NCBI GenBank assembly: GCA_904502265.1 | Contig: CAJGDT010000106.1 | Location: 1-5,948, forward strand | Origin: an uncultured Barnesiella sp. | GTDB lineage: Bacteria > Bacteroidota > Bacteroidia > Bacteroidales > Barnesiellaceae_A | Direction: 5' to 3' | Length of the DNA stretch: 5,948 nucleotides | Part shown: positions 1 through 5,948 of the stretch, piece by piece | How positions within the stretch are numbered: the stretch's first letter is position 1 | Layout of the letters: each line of letters begins with the position of its first letter | Position numbers and translations under genes: made by a program | Notes under the pieces: generated by a model | The model's input: only the letters and a program-made list of their open reading frames with translations | Database searches by the model: none | What the model was told of the DNA's origin: nothing

Positions 1-240
1 ACTACCCAGGATATATTGTATAGGCTCGTGCCGAAGCAGTCGCTCAACGATATCTTCTATACGGGCAACGGTCTCAACCGAGAGCATCGCATCGCGATTG
101 AGCAACAGTTGCGTGGTGTTATATCCACACAACTCTTCGAATATAAGACGAATGAATGCCTCCACCTCCCCGGTCGGATAAAGATCGACCAACGAAGTGC
201 GTATCATTCGCATTGCTTGTTGTACATTTTCTATGGCCAT
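1..240 (-). CDS. prmC: Peptide chain release factor N5-glutamine methyltransferase, N-terminal part (cut by window edge)
   Basis: Reading the minus strand from the ATG at 240 gives 80 codons open to the window edge. PrmC (HemK) uses S-adenosylmethionine to methylate the glutamine of the GGQ motif in release factors RF1 and RF2 in the cytoplasm. What is visible is the helical N-terminal domain that recognises the release factor. It has the expected amphipathic pattern and ends in E-P-I-Q-Y-I-L-G at residues 72-79, the family hallmark just before the methyltransferase domain. The catalytic NPPY motif and the SAM-binding site would lie left of the window. The start is firm: an in-frame TAA sits five codons upstream and no other ATG lies between. 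The gene is divergent from ribD and has its own TAnnTTTG box at 300-293. The identity rests on the N-terminal domain alone, but the Q-Y-I-L-G motif and the position beside ribD agree with it. Confidence 0.9.
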   Translation of the reverse strand, partial: MAIENVQQAMRMIRTSLVDLYPTGEVEAFIRLIFEELCGYNTTQLLLNRDAMLSVETVARIEDIVERLLRHEPIQYILGS

Positions 241-292
241 TACGAATATAATAGCTTATCTACCGCCACTATCTACGGCTAATTTCGATGTG

Positions 293-300
293 CAAAACTA
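293..300 (-). promoter_or_regulatory. Probable prmC promoter, -7 box TAGTTTTG
   Basis: On the minus strand, bases 300-293 read TAGTTTTG, a full match to the Bacteroidota -7 consensus TAnnTTTG. Transcription would begin near 286-289, giving a leader of about 47 bases before the prmC ATG at 240. No TTG -33 element is present at the usual distance. The region where it would lie is occupied by the ribD -7 box on the other strand. Confidence 0.55.
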
Positions 301-321
301 CAAAATTTATTAGAAAATGCC

Positions 322-329
322 TATTTTTG
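322..329 (+). promoter_or_regulatory. Probable ribD promoter, -7 box TATTTTTG
   Basis: Bases 322-329 read TATTTTTG, matching TAnnTTTG. The box ends only four bases before the ribD ATG at 334, so the predicted transcription start falls on or within a few bases of the start codon and the mRNA would be leaderless or nearly so. No TTG is visible at the -33 position (about 298-302). No room remains for an FMN riboswitch or a Shine-Dalgarno sequence. Confidence 0.55.
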
Positions 330-333
330 CATC

Positions 334-1350
334 ATGAATATCGACGAACTATACATGCAACGCTGCCTGCAACTTGCCGGCATGGCCGAAGGACACACAT
401 CGCCCAATCCCATGGTGGGCGCGGTAGTAGTATGCGACGGACTTATTATTGGCGAAGGCTATCATCGCCGTTGCGGAGAGCCACACGCCGAAGTGAATGC
501 CATAGCATCAGTGCATGACAAGTCGTTACTATCCCGTTCCACCATATACGTTTCGCTCGAACCCTGCTCGCACTATGGCAAGACACCTCCATGTTGCGAC
601 CTCATCATTGCATCGAGGATTCCACGTGTTGTAGTAGGCTGCTTAGACCCCTTCCCCGAGGTAAGTGGTCGTGGCGTGAAGCGCCTGCGCGACAACGGCA
701 TAGAGGTCATTACCGGCATACTCGAACAAGAATGTTGGTGGCTCAACCGCAAGTTTATGACATTCCACAGCCTACACCGCCCCTACATCACACTGAAATG
801 GGCACAAAGCAGCGATGGCTACATAGACCGCAAACGTGAGGCTCACGAAAAAGCCACACTATTCTCAACATCCACCACACAAGTTTGGTCGCACCGCTTA
901 CGTGCCACCAACGATGCCATTGCCGTAGGAACTAATACCGTCTTGACCGACAATCCATCTCTCACAGTACGCTATTGGAGTGGCAAAAACCCGCTAAGAG
1001 TAACACTCGACCGTCACGGTCGCATACCTTCAAGCGCAACCATTCTCGATGGAACAACCCCCTCAATTATTATTAAAGATTGCGACTCATCTGCCGGCGA
1101 TGAGGCATCTCTACACACTCTTATCCAAACACTTAGAGAACACAACATACAAAGTCTTATAGTGGAAGGCGGTCGAGAGTTATTACAATCTTTTATCGAC
1201 AACAACCTATGGGACGAAGCTCGCATAGAAACCACACCCATAGAACTAAACAATGGCATAGCAGCACCACACATCGATGGCCAAACGATTGCATACAACA
1301 ACCACCGTCCCGGCCATAACACCCTTGTATTACGCAACCTCTGCAAATAG
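334..1350 (+). CDS. ribD: Bifunctional riboflavin biosynthesis deaminase/reductase RibD
   Basis: This 338-residue cytoplasmic enzyme carries out the second and third steps after GTP cyclohydrolase II in riboflavin synthesis. It deaminates the diamino-pyrimidinone ribosylamino phosphate, then reduces the ribosyl side chain to ribityl with NADPH. Residues 1-145 form the zinc deaminase domain: H51-A-E53 supplies one zinc ligand and the catalytic glutamate, and P77-C78-S-H-Y-G-K-T-P-P-C87 supplies the other two ligands. T-S-P-N-P-M-V-G (22-29) is also typical. The reductase domain starts near residue 150 with R-P-Y-I-T-L-K-W and includes G-T-N-T-V-L-T-D-N-P-S (199-209) and V-E-G-G (277-280) near the C-terminus. 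Length and domain order are normal and all key residues are present. The start is supported by M-N-I-D-E-L-Y-M, a usual RibD beginning. The gene is divergent from prmC, and no riboflavin operon partner follows it here. Confidence 0.97.
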   Translation: MNIDELYMQRCLQLAGMAEGHTSPNPMVGAVVVCDGLIIGEGYHRRCGEPHAEVNAIASVHDKSLLSRSTIYVSLEPCSHYGKTPPCCDLIIASRIPRVVVGCLDPFPEVSGRGVKRLRDNGIEVITGILEQECWWLNRKFMTFHSLHRPYITLKWAQSSDGYIDRKREAHEKATLFSTSTTQVWSHRLRATNDAIAVGTNTVLTDNPSLTVRYWSGKNPLRVTLDRHGRIPSSATILDGTTPSIIIKDCDSSAGDEASLHTLIQTLREHNIQSLIVEGGRELLQSFIDNNLWDEARIETTPIELNNGIAAPHIDGQTIAYNNHRPGHNTLVLRNLCK

Positions 1351-1383
1351 AGATATTTCTACACACCATCACTTGGGTACAAC

Positions 1384-1423
1384 ATTTTGCGCATTTATCG
1401 CAAGAAAATTGTTTGTGCAAAAT
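1384..1423. repeat. Inverted repeat downstream of ribD
   Basis: ATTTTGC at 1384-1390 and GCAAAAT at 1417-1423 form a perfect 7-base inverted repeat with 26 bases between the arms. Inside it, TTGCG (1387-1391) and CGCAA (1399-1403) make an alternative 5-base hairpin with a 7-base loop. It lies 34 bases after the ribD stop, where a terminator is expected, but neither form is GC-rich or followed by a T-run. It could be a weak terminator, an mRNA 3' end or an operator for the next gene; the sequence does not decide. Confidence 0.3.
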
Positions 1424-1472
1424 TTAAAAATTACCCCTAATTAAATATAATTATAACAAGAGGGCGTGCTCA

Positions 1473-1496
1473 TTGACAAAAAAGTTTATATCTTTG
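1473..1496 (+). promoter_or_regulatory. Probable promoter of the DUF6242 lipoprotein gene, -7 box TATCTTTG
   Basis: TATCTTTG at 1489-1496 is a full match to the Bacteroidota -7 consensus and would start transcription near 1501-1503, giving a leader of about 33 bases. A TTGAC at 1473-1477 lies upstream, but only 13 bases separate TTG from TA, shorter than the usual spacing of about 19-21. TTGAC may therefore be something other than the -33 element. The rest of the spacer (1351-1534) is AT-rich and holds no convincing coding sequence. Confidence 0.6.
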
Positions 1497-1534
1497 TCGG
1501 TTGATAAATTTCATACTCAAAACAACCGAACAAA

Positions 1535-2992
1535 ATGAGCAAATTCTTTAAATACATTACGTACATTCTCTTCACATTGTGCATTCTCACAGCATGCAAA
1601 AAAGAAGATGAAGGAAAAAACCCCGTTTCCGACAGCGTGCGTATCTCTGCCTTTGCACTCAAAGCCGACTCTACCAATATCGAAAACCTCGACAAGGTAT
1701 TCTTTACCATCGATTTGGAAAAAGGTCTTATATACAATGCCGATTCACTACCCCGAGGTACTAATGTAACGGAATTGAAATTTACACTCAAAACCGAAAA
1801 TGCATCGGAAATAAATATCACCACAGCCGATACTACATACAATTACCTCAAAAACGACAACTTACCCAACAATCTATTTACACCTGCCAACATTGAGGTT
1901 GTATCACAAAGTGGTAGTTACAAGAAAAATTATCAACTCAAAATCAATGTACACAATCTCAACCCCGACCAATTATACTGGGGTGGAGTACAATATTCGA
2001 AACTACCCGGCGAAGGCACACTGAGTGCCCAACACACCATCAAGTACCAAGAGTTGGTTTACTGCTTTATGACTCGCGACGACAAGCAATTGCTTGCCAT
2101 CGCCACACACCCTGCCGACGAGTGGCAAATTACCGAATTGGCTCTTTCTTTTAGTCCCAACTGGCAATCTTTGCGCGCAAGCGACGAGATAATGGCTATT
2201 CTCGACAATGACAACAACCTCTACACTTCTACCGATGGCGTTAATTGGGAGAATACCGGCAAAAATTATGCAGCCCTCATCGGTTGCATAGGCACTGAAA
2301 TGCTCACCCTCACCCGCGATGGCGAAAATTATTATCACGACAAATATCCTCAACCCGAAGGATTTACCCCCCAACTCATATCACCCAAATTTCCTGTAGA
2401 AGGATTCAGCGATATGGTTACTTACAACTCTGTATGGCTATCTTCACCCCAAGGTATGATTGTGGGCGGTCGCACAGCCGACGGTAAACTCACCGGAGCT
2501 TTGTGGGGATATGATGGAACTTCATGGGCATTGCTCAACAATCAAATTTCGGCTCGTGAAGGCGCCTCATTCTTTACATTTGTCACCTTCTTTACCGACG
2601 ACAATTGGGTTACATCCGAGTTGCCAACGTGGTTTGTTGTAGGTGGCCTCAACGAGAATTCGTCACTCCGCGATGTGTGGGTATCAAACAACTATGGCAT
2701 AACATGGCAAAAAGGCGATATCAGCATGACATTGCCCGGTTATATTAATTCTCGCGGCTATGCCTCAGTTGTTATTTGTGACGAGCCGGCCAACACGATT
2801 TACGACACTTGGCAGTCGGTCGACGTACTTCCCATACCTCAAGGATATAGAAAACTGGCTACATATAGTTCCACTTCCAATTACTTAGTGCCCTATATTT
2901 ATATGTTTGGCGGCAGTTATTCGATTGGTACTATATACGACCAAGTGTGGAGAGGAACTATCAATCGACTTCGTTTTGAACCTATCCCCTAA
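1535..2992 (+). CDS. Predicted surface-exposed lipoprotein, DUF6242-type, kelch/Asp-box-like C-terminal region
   Basis: This 485-residue protein has no known function. It opens with a lipoprotein signal peptide: two lysines near the N-terminus, a hydrophobic core and lipobox L-T-A-C21. Directly after Cys21 comes K-K-E-D-E (22-26), which fits the Bacteroidota export signal of lysine followed by acidic residues, so display on the cell surface is likely. Residues of roughly 35-140 form a beta-rich domain with L-I-Y-N-A-D-S-L-P-R-G-T-N-V (65-78) and I-N-V-H (137-140), which I recognise from Bacteroidales DUF6242 proteins. The rest looks like a beta-propeller: V-G-G...W324...W331, V-G-G...W382...W391 and F-G-G...W472, plus Asp-box-like S232-T-D-G-V-N-W238 and S384-N-N-Y-G-I-T-W391. 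No catalytic motif is visible. No Shine-Dalgarno precedes the start; the A-rich leader is typical of the phylum. The family call is from memory; lipoprotein status is firm. Confidence 0.8.
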   Translation: MSKFFKYITYILFTLCILTACKKEDEGKNPVSDSVRISAFALKADSTNIENLDKVFFTIDLEKGLIYNADSLPRGTNVTELKFTLKTENASEINITTADTTYNYLKNDNLPNNLFTPANIEVVSQSGSYKKNYQLKINVHNLNPDQLYWGGVQYSKLPGEGTLSAQHTIKYQELVYCFMTRDDKQLLAIATHPADEWQITELALSFSPNWQSLRASDEIMAILDNDNNLYTSTDGVNWENTGKNYAALIGCIGTEMLTLTRDGENYYHDKYPQPEGFTPQLISPKFPVEGFSDMVTYNSVWLSSPQGMIVGGRTADGKLTGALWGYDGTSWALLNNQISAREGASFFTFVTFFTDDNWVTSELPTWFVVGGLNENSSLRDVWVSNNYGITWQKGDISMTLPGYINSRGYASVVICDEPANTIYDTWQSVDVLPIPQGYRKLATYSSTSNYLVPYIYMFGGSYSIGTIYDQVWRGTINRLRFEPIP

Positions 2993-2994
2993 TT

Positions 2995-3016
2995 ATTGAC
3001 AAACAAGATACTTTTC
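2995..3016 (+). promoter_or_regulatory. Possible weak promoter upstream of porG-like gene
   Basis: The 61-base spacer contains ATTGACAA at 2995-3002 and TACTTTTC at 3009-3016, the latter one base off TAnnTTTG. The spacing between TTG and TA is only 10 bases. This may be a degenerate promoter, or the gene may simply be read through from the lipoprotein gene upstream. Confidence 0.2.
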
Positions 3017-3043
3017 AATACACATTGAGCGTTCTTATAATAC

Positions 3044-3049
3044 AGGAAG
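3044..3049 (+). promoter_or_regulatory. Shine-Dalgarno-like AGGAAG before the porG-like gene
   Basis: AGGAAG at 3044-3049 ends four bases before the ATG at 3054, a reasonable ribosome-binding spacing. It is the only clear purine-rich site of this kind in the window and favours the start at 3054 over the in-frame ATG at 3075, which is preceded by a similar but weaker AAAGAAG. Confidence 0.4.
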
Positions 3050-3053
3050 CAGA

Positions 3054-3761
3054 ATGATCACAAAAAAGAAGATTATGAAAAGAATCTTGACCACCTTGTG
3101 CATAGCTATTGTTGCCGCCACGCTATCGCAGGCTCATGCACAAGATTACAAATACGATATAGGAGTAGAAGCCGGCATCAGCAGCTATTGGGGCGATGTC
3201 AATCAGTCGTCACTCATATATCGTCCGGGCTTCACTGGTGGTGCAGTCTTTCGATATGTCATCGACTATCGTTGGGCTATACGTGCCAACCTTTCGGCAG
3301 CAATGCTCTCGGGCAATGCCACCGACGACGACAATATTCTTCCCGGAGGGGATGGATACCAATTCAGCACCACACTCTTTGATGCAGGATGCCGTGCCGA
3401 ATTCAATTTTTTCAACTATGGTGTAGGCCAATCATATAAAAACACCAGCCGTTTTTCGCCCTACGTGACCGCAGGTCTTGCATTCTGTGCAGGATTTCCC
3501 GAGGGAAACAACTTTTTTACAGTAAACATACCATTTGGTGTGGGCGTAAAATACAAAGTAGGACAAAGATGGAACTTAGGCTTGGAATTTGCCATGCACA
3601 AGGTTATTGGCGATAACATAGATAAGAGCGAACTTAAAGACCCATACTTGATACCCAGTTCGGCACTAAAAAACACCGATTGGTTTTCGACATTAACTTT
3701 AAGTATCACATACGATTTCGGGTTTAAGACACTGCCCTGCAACACTTGCCCCGATTTATAA
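3054..3761 (+). CDS. porG: PorG-like (DUF6089) outer-membrane beta-barrel protein
   Basis: This 235-residue protein has a signal peptide (residues 1-29, A-H-A cut before Q30) and then alternating beta-strands of a small outer-membrane barrel. Y-D-I-G-V-E-A-G-I-S-S-Y-W-G-D-V-N (34-50), the late K-N-T-D-W-F-S-T-L-T-L-S-I-T-Y-D-F-G strand and a C-terminal C229-N-T-C232 match the DUF6089/PorG family in order and length. In Porphyromonas gingivalis, PorG is an outer-membrane partner of the PorK/PorN ring of the type IX secretion system, and its gene also lies just before uppS and bamA. Homologues occur in Bacteroidales thought to lack that system, so a secretion role cannot be assumed; no other type IX gene is visible here. 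A start at 3075 would give a more typical M-K-R signal peptide and the same mature protein. The C-terminal cysteine pair could form a disulfide, which is inference. Confidence 0.8.
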   Translation: MITKKKIMKRILTTLCIAIVAATLSQAHAQDYKYDIGVEAGISSYWGDVNQSSLIYRPGFTGGAVFRYVIDYRWAIRANLSAAMLSGNATDDDNILPGGDGYQFSTTLFDAGCRAEFNFFNYGVGQSYKNTSRFSPYVTAGLAFCAGFPEGNNFFTVNIPFGVGVKYKVGQRWNLGLEFAMHKVIGDNIDKSELKDPYLIPSSALKNTDWFSTLTLSITYDFGFKTLPCNTCPDL

Positions 3762-3769
3762 AAAACAAT

Positions 3770-3777
3770 ATTGACAA
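3770..3777 (+). promoter_or_regulatory. ATTGACAA word in the porG-uppS spacer
   Basis: The 34-base gap between porG and uppS holds ATTGACAA, 18 bases before the uppS ATG. The same 8-base word is present at 1472-1479 and 2995-3002, each upstream of a gene. No TAnnTTTG box follows it here, so a promoter function is doubtful. It may be a regulator site, an mRNA feature or chance. Confidence 0.25.
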
Positions 3778-3795
3778 CTATAAAATAACCGAGAG

Positions 3796-4551
3796 ATGTC
3801 TCTTGTAGAAAAAATAGATTTACAACGCATTCCACGACACATTGCCATTATCATGGATGGCAACGGCCGTTGGGCAAAAGAACGCAACCTCGATCGTTCG
3901 CAAGGCCACCGCAAAGGTCTTGACGTAGTTCATGAGATTACTAATGATGCTGCCGACTTGGGAGTAGAATGCCTCACGCTGTATGCATTCTCTACCGAAA
4001 ACTGGAACCGCCCCCAAGCCGAGGTCGATGCTCTCATGGCTCTTGTTGTATATGGTATCGAAAGAGAGACACCCGGAATGATTGAGAACGGTGTGCGCCT
4101 CAGTGTAATTGGCGACACATCTCGCATGCCAATAGAGGTACAAAAAAGACTGCAAAAGTGTATAGAAGACACAGCCGGTGGTAAGCGTATCACTCTCAAC
4201 CTCGCTCTCAGCTATTCGGCTCGTTGGGAAATTATAAATGCCGCTCAACAACTCGCTCAAAAAGCGGCTGATGGCATTATAAAACCCCAAGACATCAACG
4301 AAGAGACATTTGCAGCACACCTCACAACAGCACACTTGAGCGACCCCGACCTCCTTATTCGCACCGGTGGAGAGTTGCGTATCAGCAACTTCCTACTTTG
4401 GCAGCTATCCTATGCCGAGTTCTACTTCACCAACGAATATTGGCCTGATTTCAACAAAGAGAGTCTTTGCCGCGCAATCATAGAATACCAAAGCAGAGAA
4501 CGCCGTTTTGGCAAAACAAGCGAGCAAGTTAAAACAAACGATAAAGCATAA
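3796..4551 (+). CDS. uppS: Isoprenyl (undecaprenyl) diphosphate synthase
   Basis: UppS is a cytoplasmic, membrane-associated cis-prenyltransferase. It adds isopentenyl diphosphate units to farnesyl diphosphate to make undecaprenyl diphosphate, the carrier lipid for peptidoglycan, O-antigen and capsule. All family motifs are present in its 251 residues: M-D21-G-N-G-R-W with the magnesium-binding aspartate, G-H38-R-K-G, F-S-T-E-N69-W-N-R72-P, L-S-Y-S-A-R-W-E (138-145), and R189-T-G-G-E193-L-R195-I-S197-N-F-L-L-W-Q followed by S-Y-A-E208. These match the catalytic residues of the E. coli enzyme (D26, H43, N74, R77, R194, E198, R200, S202, E213) with a constant offset of five. Length is normal. 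The gene lies 34 bases after porG and 14 before bamA, so co-transcription is likely. A GAGAG directly precedes the ATG but is too close to act as a standard ribosome-binding site. Confidence 0.97.
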   Translation: MSLVEKIDLQRIPRHIAIIMDGNGRWAKERNLDRSQGHRKGLDVVHEITNDAADLGVECLTLYAFSTENWNRPQAEVDALMALVVYGIERETPGMIENGVRLSVIGDTSRMPIEVQKRLQKCIEDTAGGKRITLNLALSYSARWEIINAAQQLAQKAADGIIKPQDINEETFAAHLTTAHLSDPDLLIRTGGELRISNFLLWQLSYAEFYFTNEYWPDFNKESLCRAIIEYQSRERRFGKTSEQVKTNDKA

Positions 4552-4565
4552 GATATACAGACAAC

Positions 4566-5948
4566 ATGTCACATCCTGTAAAAATACTATTATTACTACT
4601 GTCAGCAGTATTTTGTTTGGCACAACCTGCCTTGTCGCAAGTTGTAACCAACGATACCATATACAACCCTACAGTTATTTATAACGAGAATCCCAAGACT
4701 TACGAAATAGCCGACATTACAGTAGTCGGTGCCGACAATTATGAAGACTATATCATTATAGGTTATTCTGGATTATCGGTAGGACAACGCGTAGAAATTC
4801 CGGGTGATGCTTTTACCAATGCGGCCAAGCGATTCTGGAGACAAGGCCTTTTCTCTGATGTTGAAATAGCCCTTGCCAAAGTTTGTGGTGACAAGGCTTG
4901 GATTGAACTTAGATTGACTCCCCAACCCCGCATCTCGCAAATCAACTACAACGGCATCAAAAAGACCGAACAAGAAGACCTTGAAACCCGCCTCGGACTT
5001 GTCAAGGGTCAACAAATCACACCCAATATCGTTGACCGCGCCGAGTTGATTATCAAGAAATATTTCGAGGAAAAAGGCTTTAGCAATGCCGAGGTACAAC
5101 TTGTACAACATGAAGACCTTGCCCACAAGAACGAGGTTATTGTTGATATCAATGTCAATAAGAACGAGAAGATTAAGGTACACAAGATTTACTTCAATGG
5201 CAATAAAGTCCTATCGGACTTCGACTTGAAATGGGCTATGAAGAAGACAAGTGAGCGTGACTACTTCTTCACTTTGTTCAAGCAAAAGAAGTTTGTCGAG
5301 AGTGACTTCGAAAGTGACTTGGATGTACTCACCGAAAAATATAACGAAAAGGGTTACCGCGATGCAGTTATTGTTTGCGACAGTATCGTTCCATACGACA
5401 AGAACAAGGTAGACCTTTATATATCTATCGAAGAAGGTAATCAATACCATATACGCGACATACGCTGGGTGGGTAACACAGTATACACCAGCGAGACATT
5501 GTCAAATTTCCTTGGTATGCAACCGGGCGACGTATATAACCAAAAGTTGCTCAACAAACGTATCAACGAAGACGACGACGCTGTGTCGAACCTTTACCTA
5601 GACAAAGGTTACCTCTTCTTCCGTCTGCTCCCTATTGAGCAAAATATATCAAACGACTCAATCGACCTTGAAATGTCGATTATGGAAGGTCCTCAAGCAC
5701 GTATCAACAAGGTTGTTATCAACGGAAATGACCGCCTATACGAGCACGTTATCCGTCGTGAATTGCGTACTAAACCCGGCGAATTGTTCAACAAAACCGA
5801 CCTTGTTCGCTCGGCCCGTGAGATTGCCCAAACCGGCCACTTCGACCCCGAGTCGATGGATATCCAACCCAAACCTAATGCCGAAAACGGTACAGTAGAC
5901 ATTGAGATGAACCTCACCTCTAAGTCTAATGACCAAATTGAGCTTTCG
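4566..5948 (+). CDS. bamA: Outer-membrane protein assembly factor BamA, N-terminal part with five POTRA domains (cut by window edge)
   Basis: An open frame of 461 codons runs from the ATG at 4566 to the right edge. BamA is the Omp85-family core of the machinery that folds and inserts beta-barrel proteins into the outer membrane. Residues 1-24 are a signal peptide (cut after A-L-S, before Q25). Five POTRA repeats follow, each opening with a beta-strand ending in a G or N-G turn: about 46-119 (I-A-D-I-T-V-V-G-A), 120-201 (I-S-Q-I-N-Y-N-G), 202-292 (V-H-K-I-Y-F-N-G-N), 293-376 (I-R-D-I-R-W-V-G-N) and 377-450 (I-N-K-V-V-I-N-G-N). Repeats three to five show the usual helix followed by Y-x-x-K/R-G-Y or similar. 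The 16-strand barrel lies beyond the window. Five POTRAs favour BamA over TamA (three) or two-partner transporters (two). The 14-base gap to uppS suggests one transcript. No Shine-Dalgarno is visible. Confidence 0.95.
   Translation, partial: MSHPVKILLLLLSAVFCLAQPALSQVVTNDTIYNPTVIYNENPKTYEIADITVVGADNYEDYIIIGYSGLSVGQRVEIPGDAFTNAAKRFWRQGLFSDVEIALAKVCGDKAWIELRLTPQPRISQINYNGIKKTEQEDLETRLGLVKGQQITPNIVDRAELIIKKYFEEKGFSNAEVQLVQHEDLAHKNEVIVDINVNKNEKIKVHKIYFNGNKVLSDFDLKWAMKKTSERDYFFTLFKQKKFVESDFESDLDVLTEKYNEKGYRDAVIVCDSIVPYDKNKVDLYISIEEGNQYHIRDIRWVGNTVYTSETLSNFLGMQPGDVYNQKLLNKRINEDDDAVSNLYLDKGYLFFRLLPIEQNISNDSIDLEMSIMEGPQARINKVVINGNDRLYEHVIRRELRTKPGELFNKTDLVRSAREIAQTGHFDPESMDIQPKPNAENGTVDIEMNLTSKSNDQIELS

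Noticed and set aside
16..282. An 88-codon plus-strand open frame at the left edge
   Set aside because: The opposite strand encodes the PrmC N-terminus with its hallmark motif and a well-defined start, so this is an antisense shadow.
241..333. FMN riboswitch upstream of ribD
   Set aside because: The gap to prmC is only 93 bases, the predicted transcription start is at the ribD ATG, and no conserved RFN-element sequence is visible.
1387..1410. Intrinsic terminator at the small hairpin after ribD
   Set aside because: The stem has only five base pairs and is followed by GAAAATT rather than a T-run, so it is listed only as an inverted repeat.
2003..2374. A 123-codon minus-strand open frame inside the lipoprotein gene
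   Set aside because: It is fully nested in the lipoprotein frame, with no promoter, signal or recognisable motif.
3820..4335. A 171-codon open frame on the minus strand opposite uppS
   Set aside because: It lies wholly inside a strongly conserved gene. Its translation is cysteine-rich, resembles no family I know and has no promoter or neighbour on that strand.
4596..4640. Possible lipoprotein signal in BamA around Cys17
   Set aside because: The residues before the cysteine are A-V-F, and phenylalanine at -1 does not fit a lipobox. A standard signal peptidase I site (A-L-S before Q25) follows.
4773..5183. A 136-codon minus-strand open frame opposite the start of bamA
   Set aside because: The plus-strand frame encodes clear BamA POTRA sequence. 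The antisense translation shows no domain and appears to be a by-product of the codon pattern.

Overview
The window looks like chromosomal DNA from a member of the Bacteroidales (phylum Bacteroidota). Three lines of evidence support this. The promoters carry the Bacteroidota TAnnTTTG -7 box and the starts mostly lack Shine-Dalgarno sequences. One lipoprotein has a K-E-D-E type surface-export signal right after its lipid-anchored cysteine. The gene order porG-like / uppS / bamA is the one I recall from Porphyromonas and Bacteroides. I see no mobile element, CRISPR array, tRNA or rRNA, and no sign of recent transfer.

Layout. Bases 1-240 (minus strand) hold the first 80 codons of prmC, the release-factor glutamine methyltransferase; the rest lies left of the window. 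A 93-base divergent control region (241-333) carries two -7 boxes, one on each strand, and leads into ribD (334-1350), the bifunctional riboflavin deaminase/reductase. A 184-base AT-rich spacer (1351-1534) has a TATCTTTG promoter and a small inverted repeat. Next is a predicted surface lipoprotein of the DUF6242 type (1535-2992) with a C-terminal half that looks like a kelch/Asp-box beta-propeller. Then come a PorG-like (DUF6089) outer-membrane beta-barrel protein (3054-3761), uppS (3796-4551) and bamA (4566 to the right edge). Only the signal peptide and the five POTRA domains of BamA are inside the window.

How the genes fit together. All genes from ribD onward point right. The last three are separated by 34 and 14 bases and probably form one envelope-biogenesis transcription unit: UppS makes the lipid carrier for peptidoglycan and surface polysaccharides, BamA inserts outer-membrane beta-barrels, and the PorG-like protein is itself a small outer-membrane barrel. 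The DUF6242 lipoprotein lies 61 bases upstream on the same strand and may belong to the same envelope programme, but nothing in its sequence proves that. prmC and ribD are housekeeping genes sharing a compact divergent promoter.

Most of the window is ordinary core genome. The parts worth a second look are the uncharacterised surface lipoprotein with its three GG...W...W repeats, the interlocked prmC/ribD promoters with a nearly leaderless ribD, and an 8-base word (ATTGACAA) found in each of the three spacers before the lipoprotein, porG and uppS, and nowhere else that I could find in the window.
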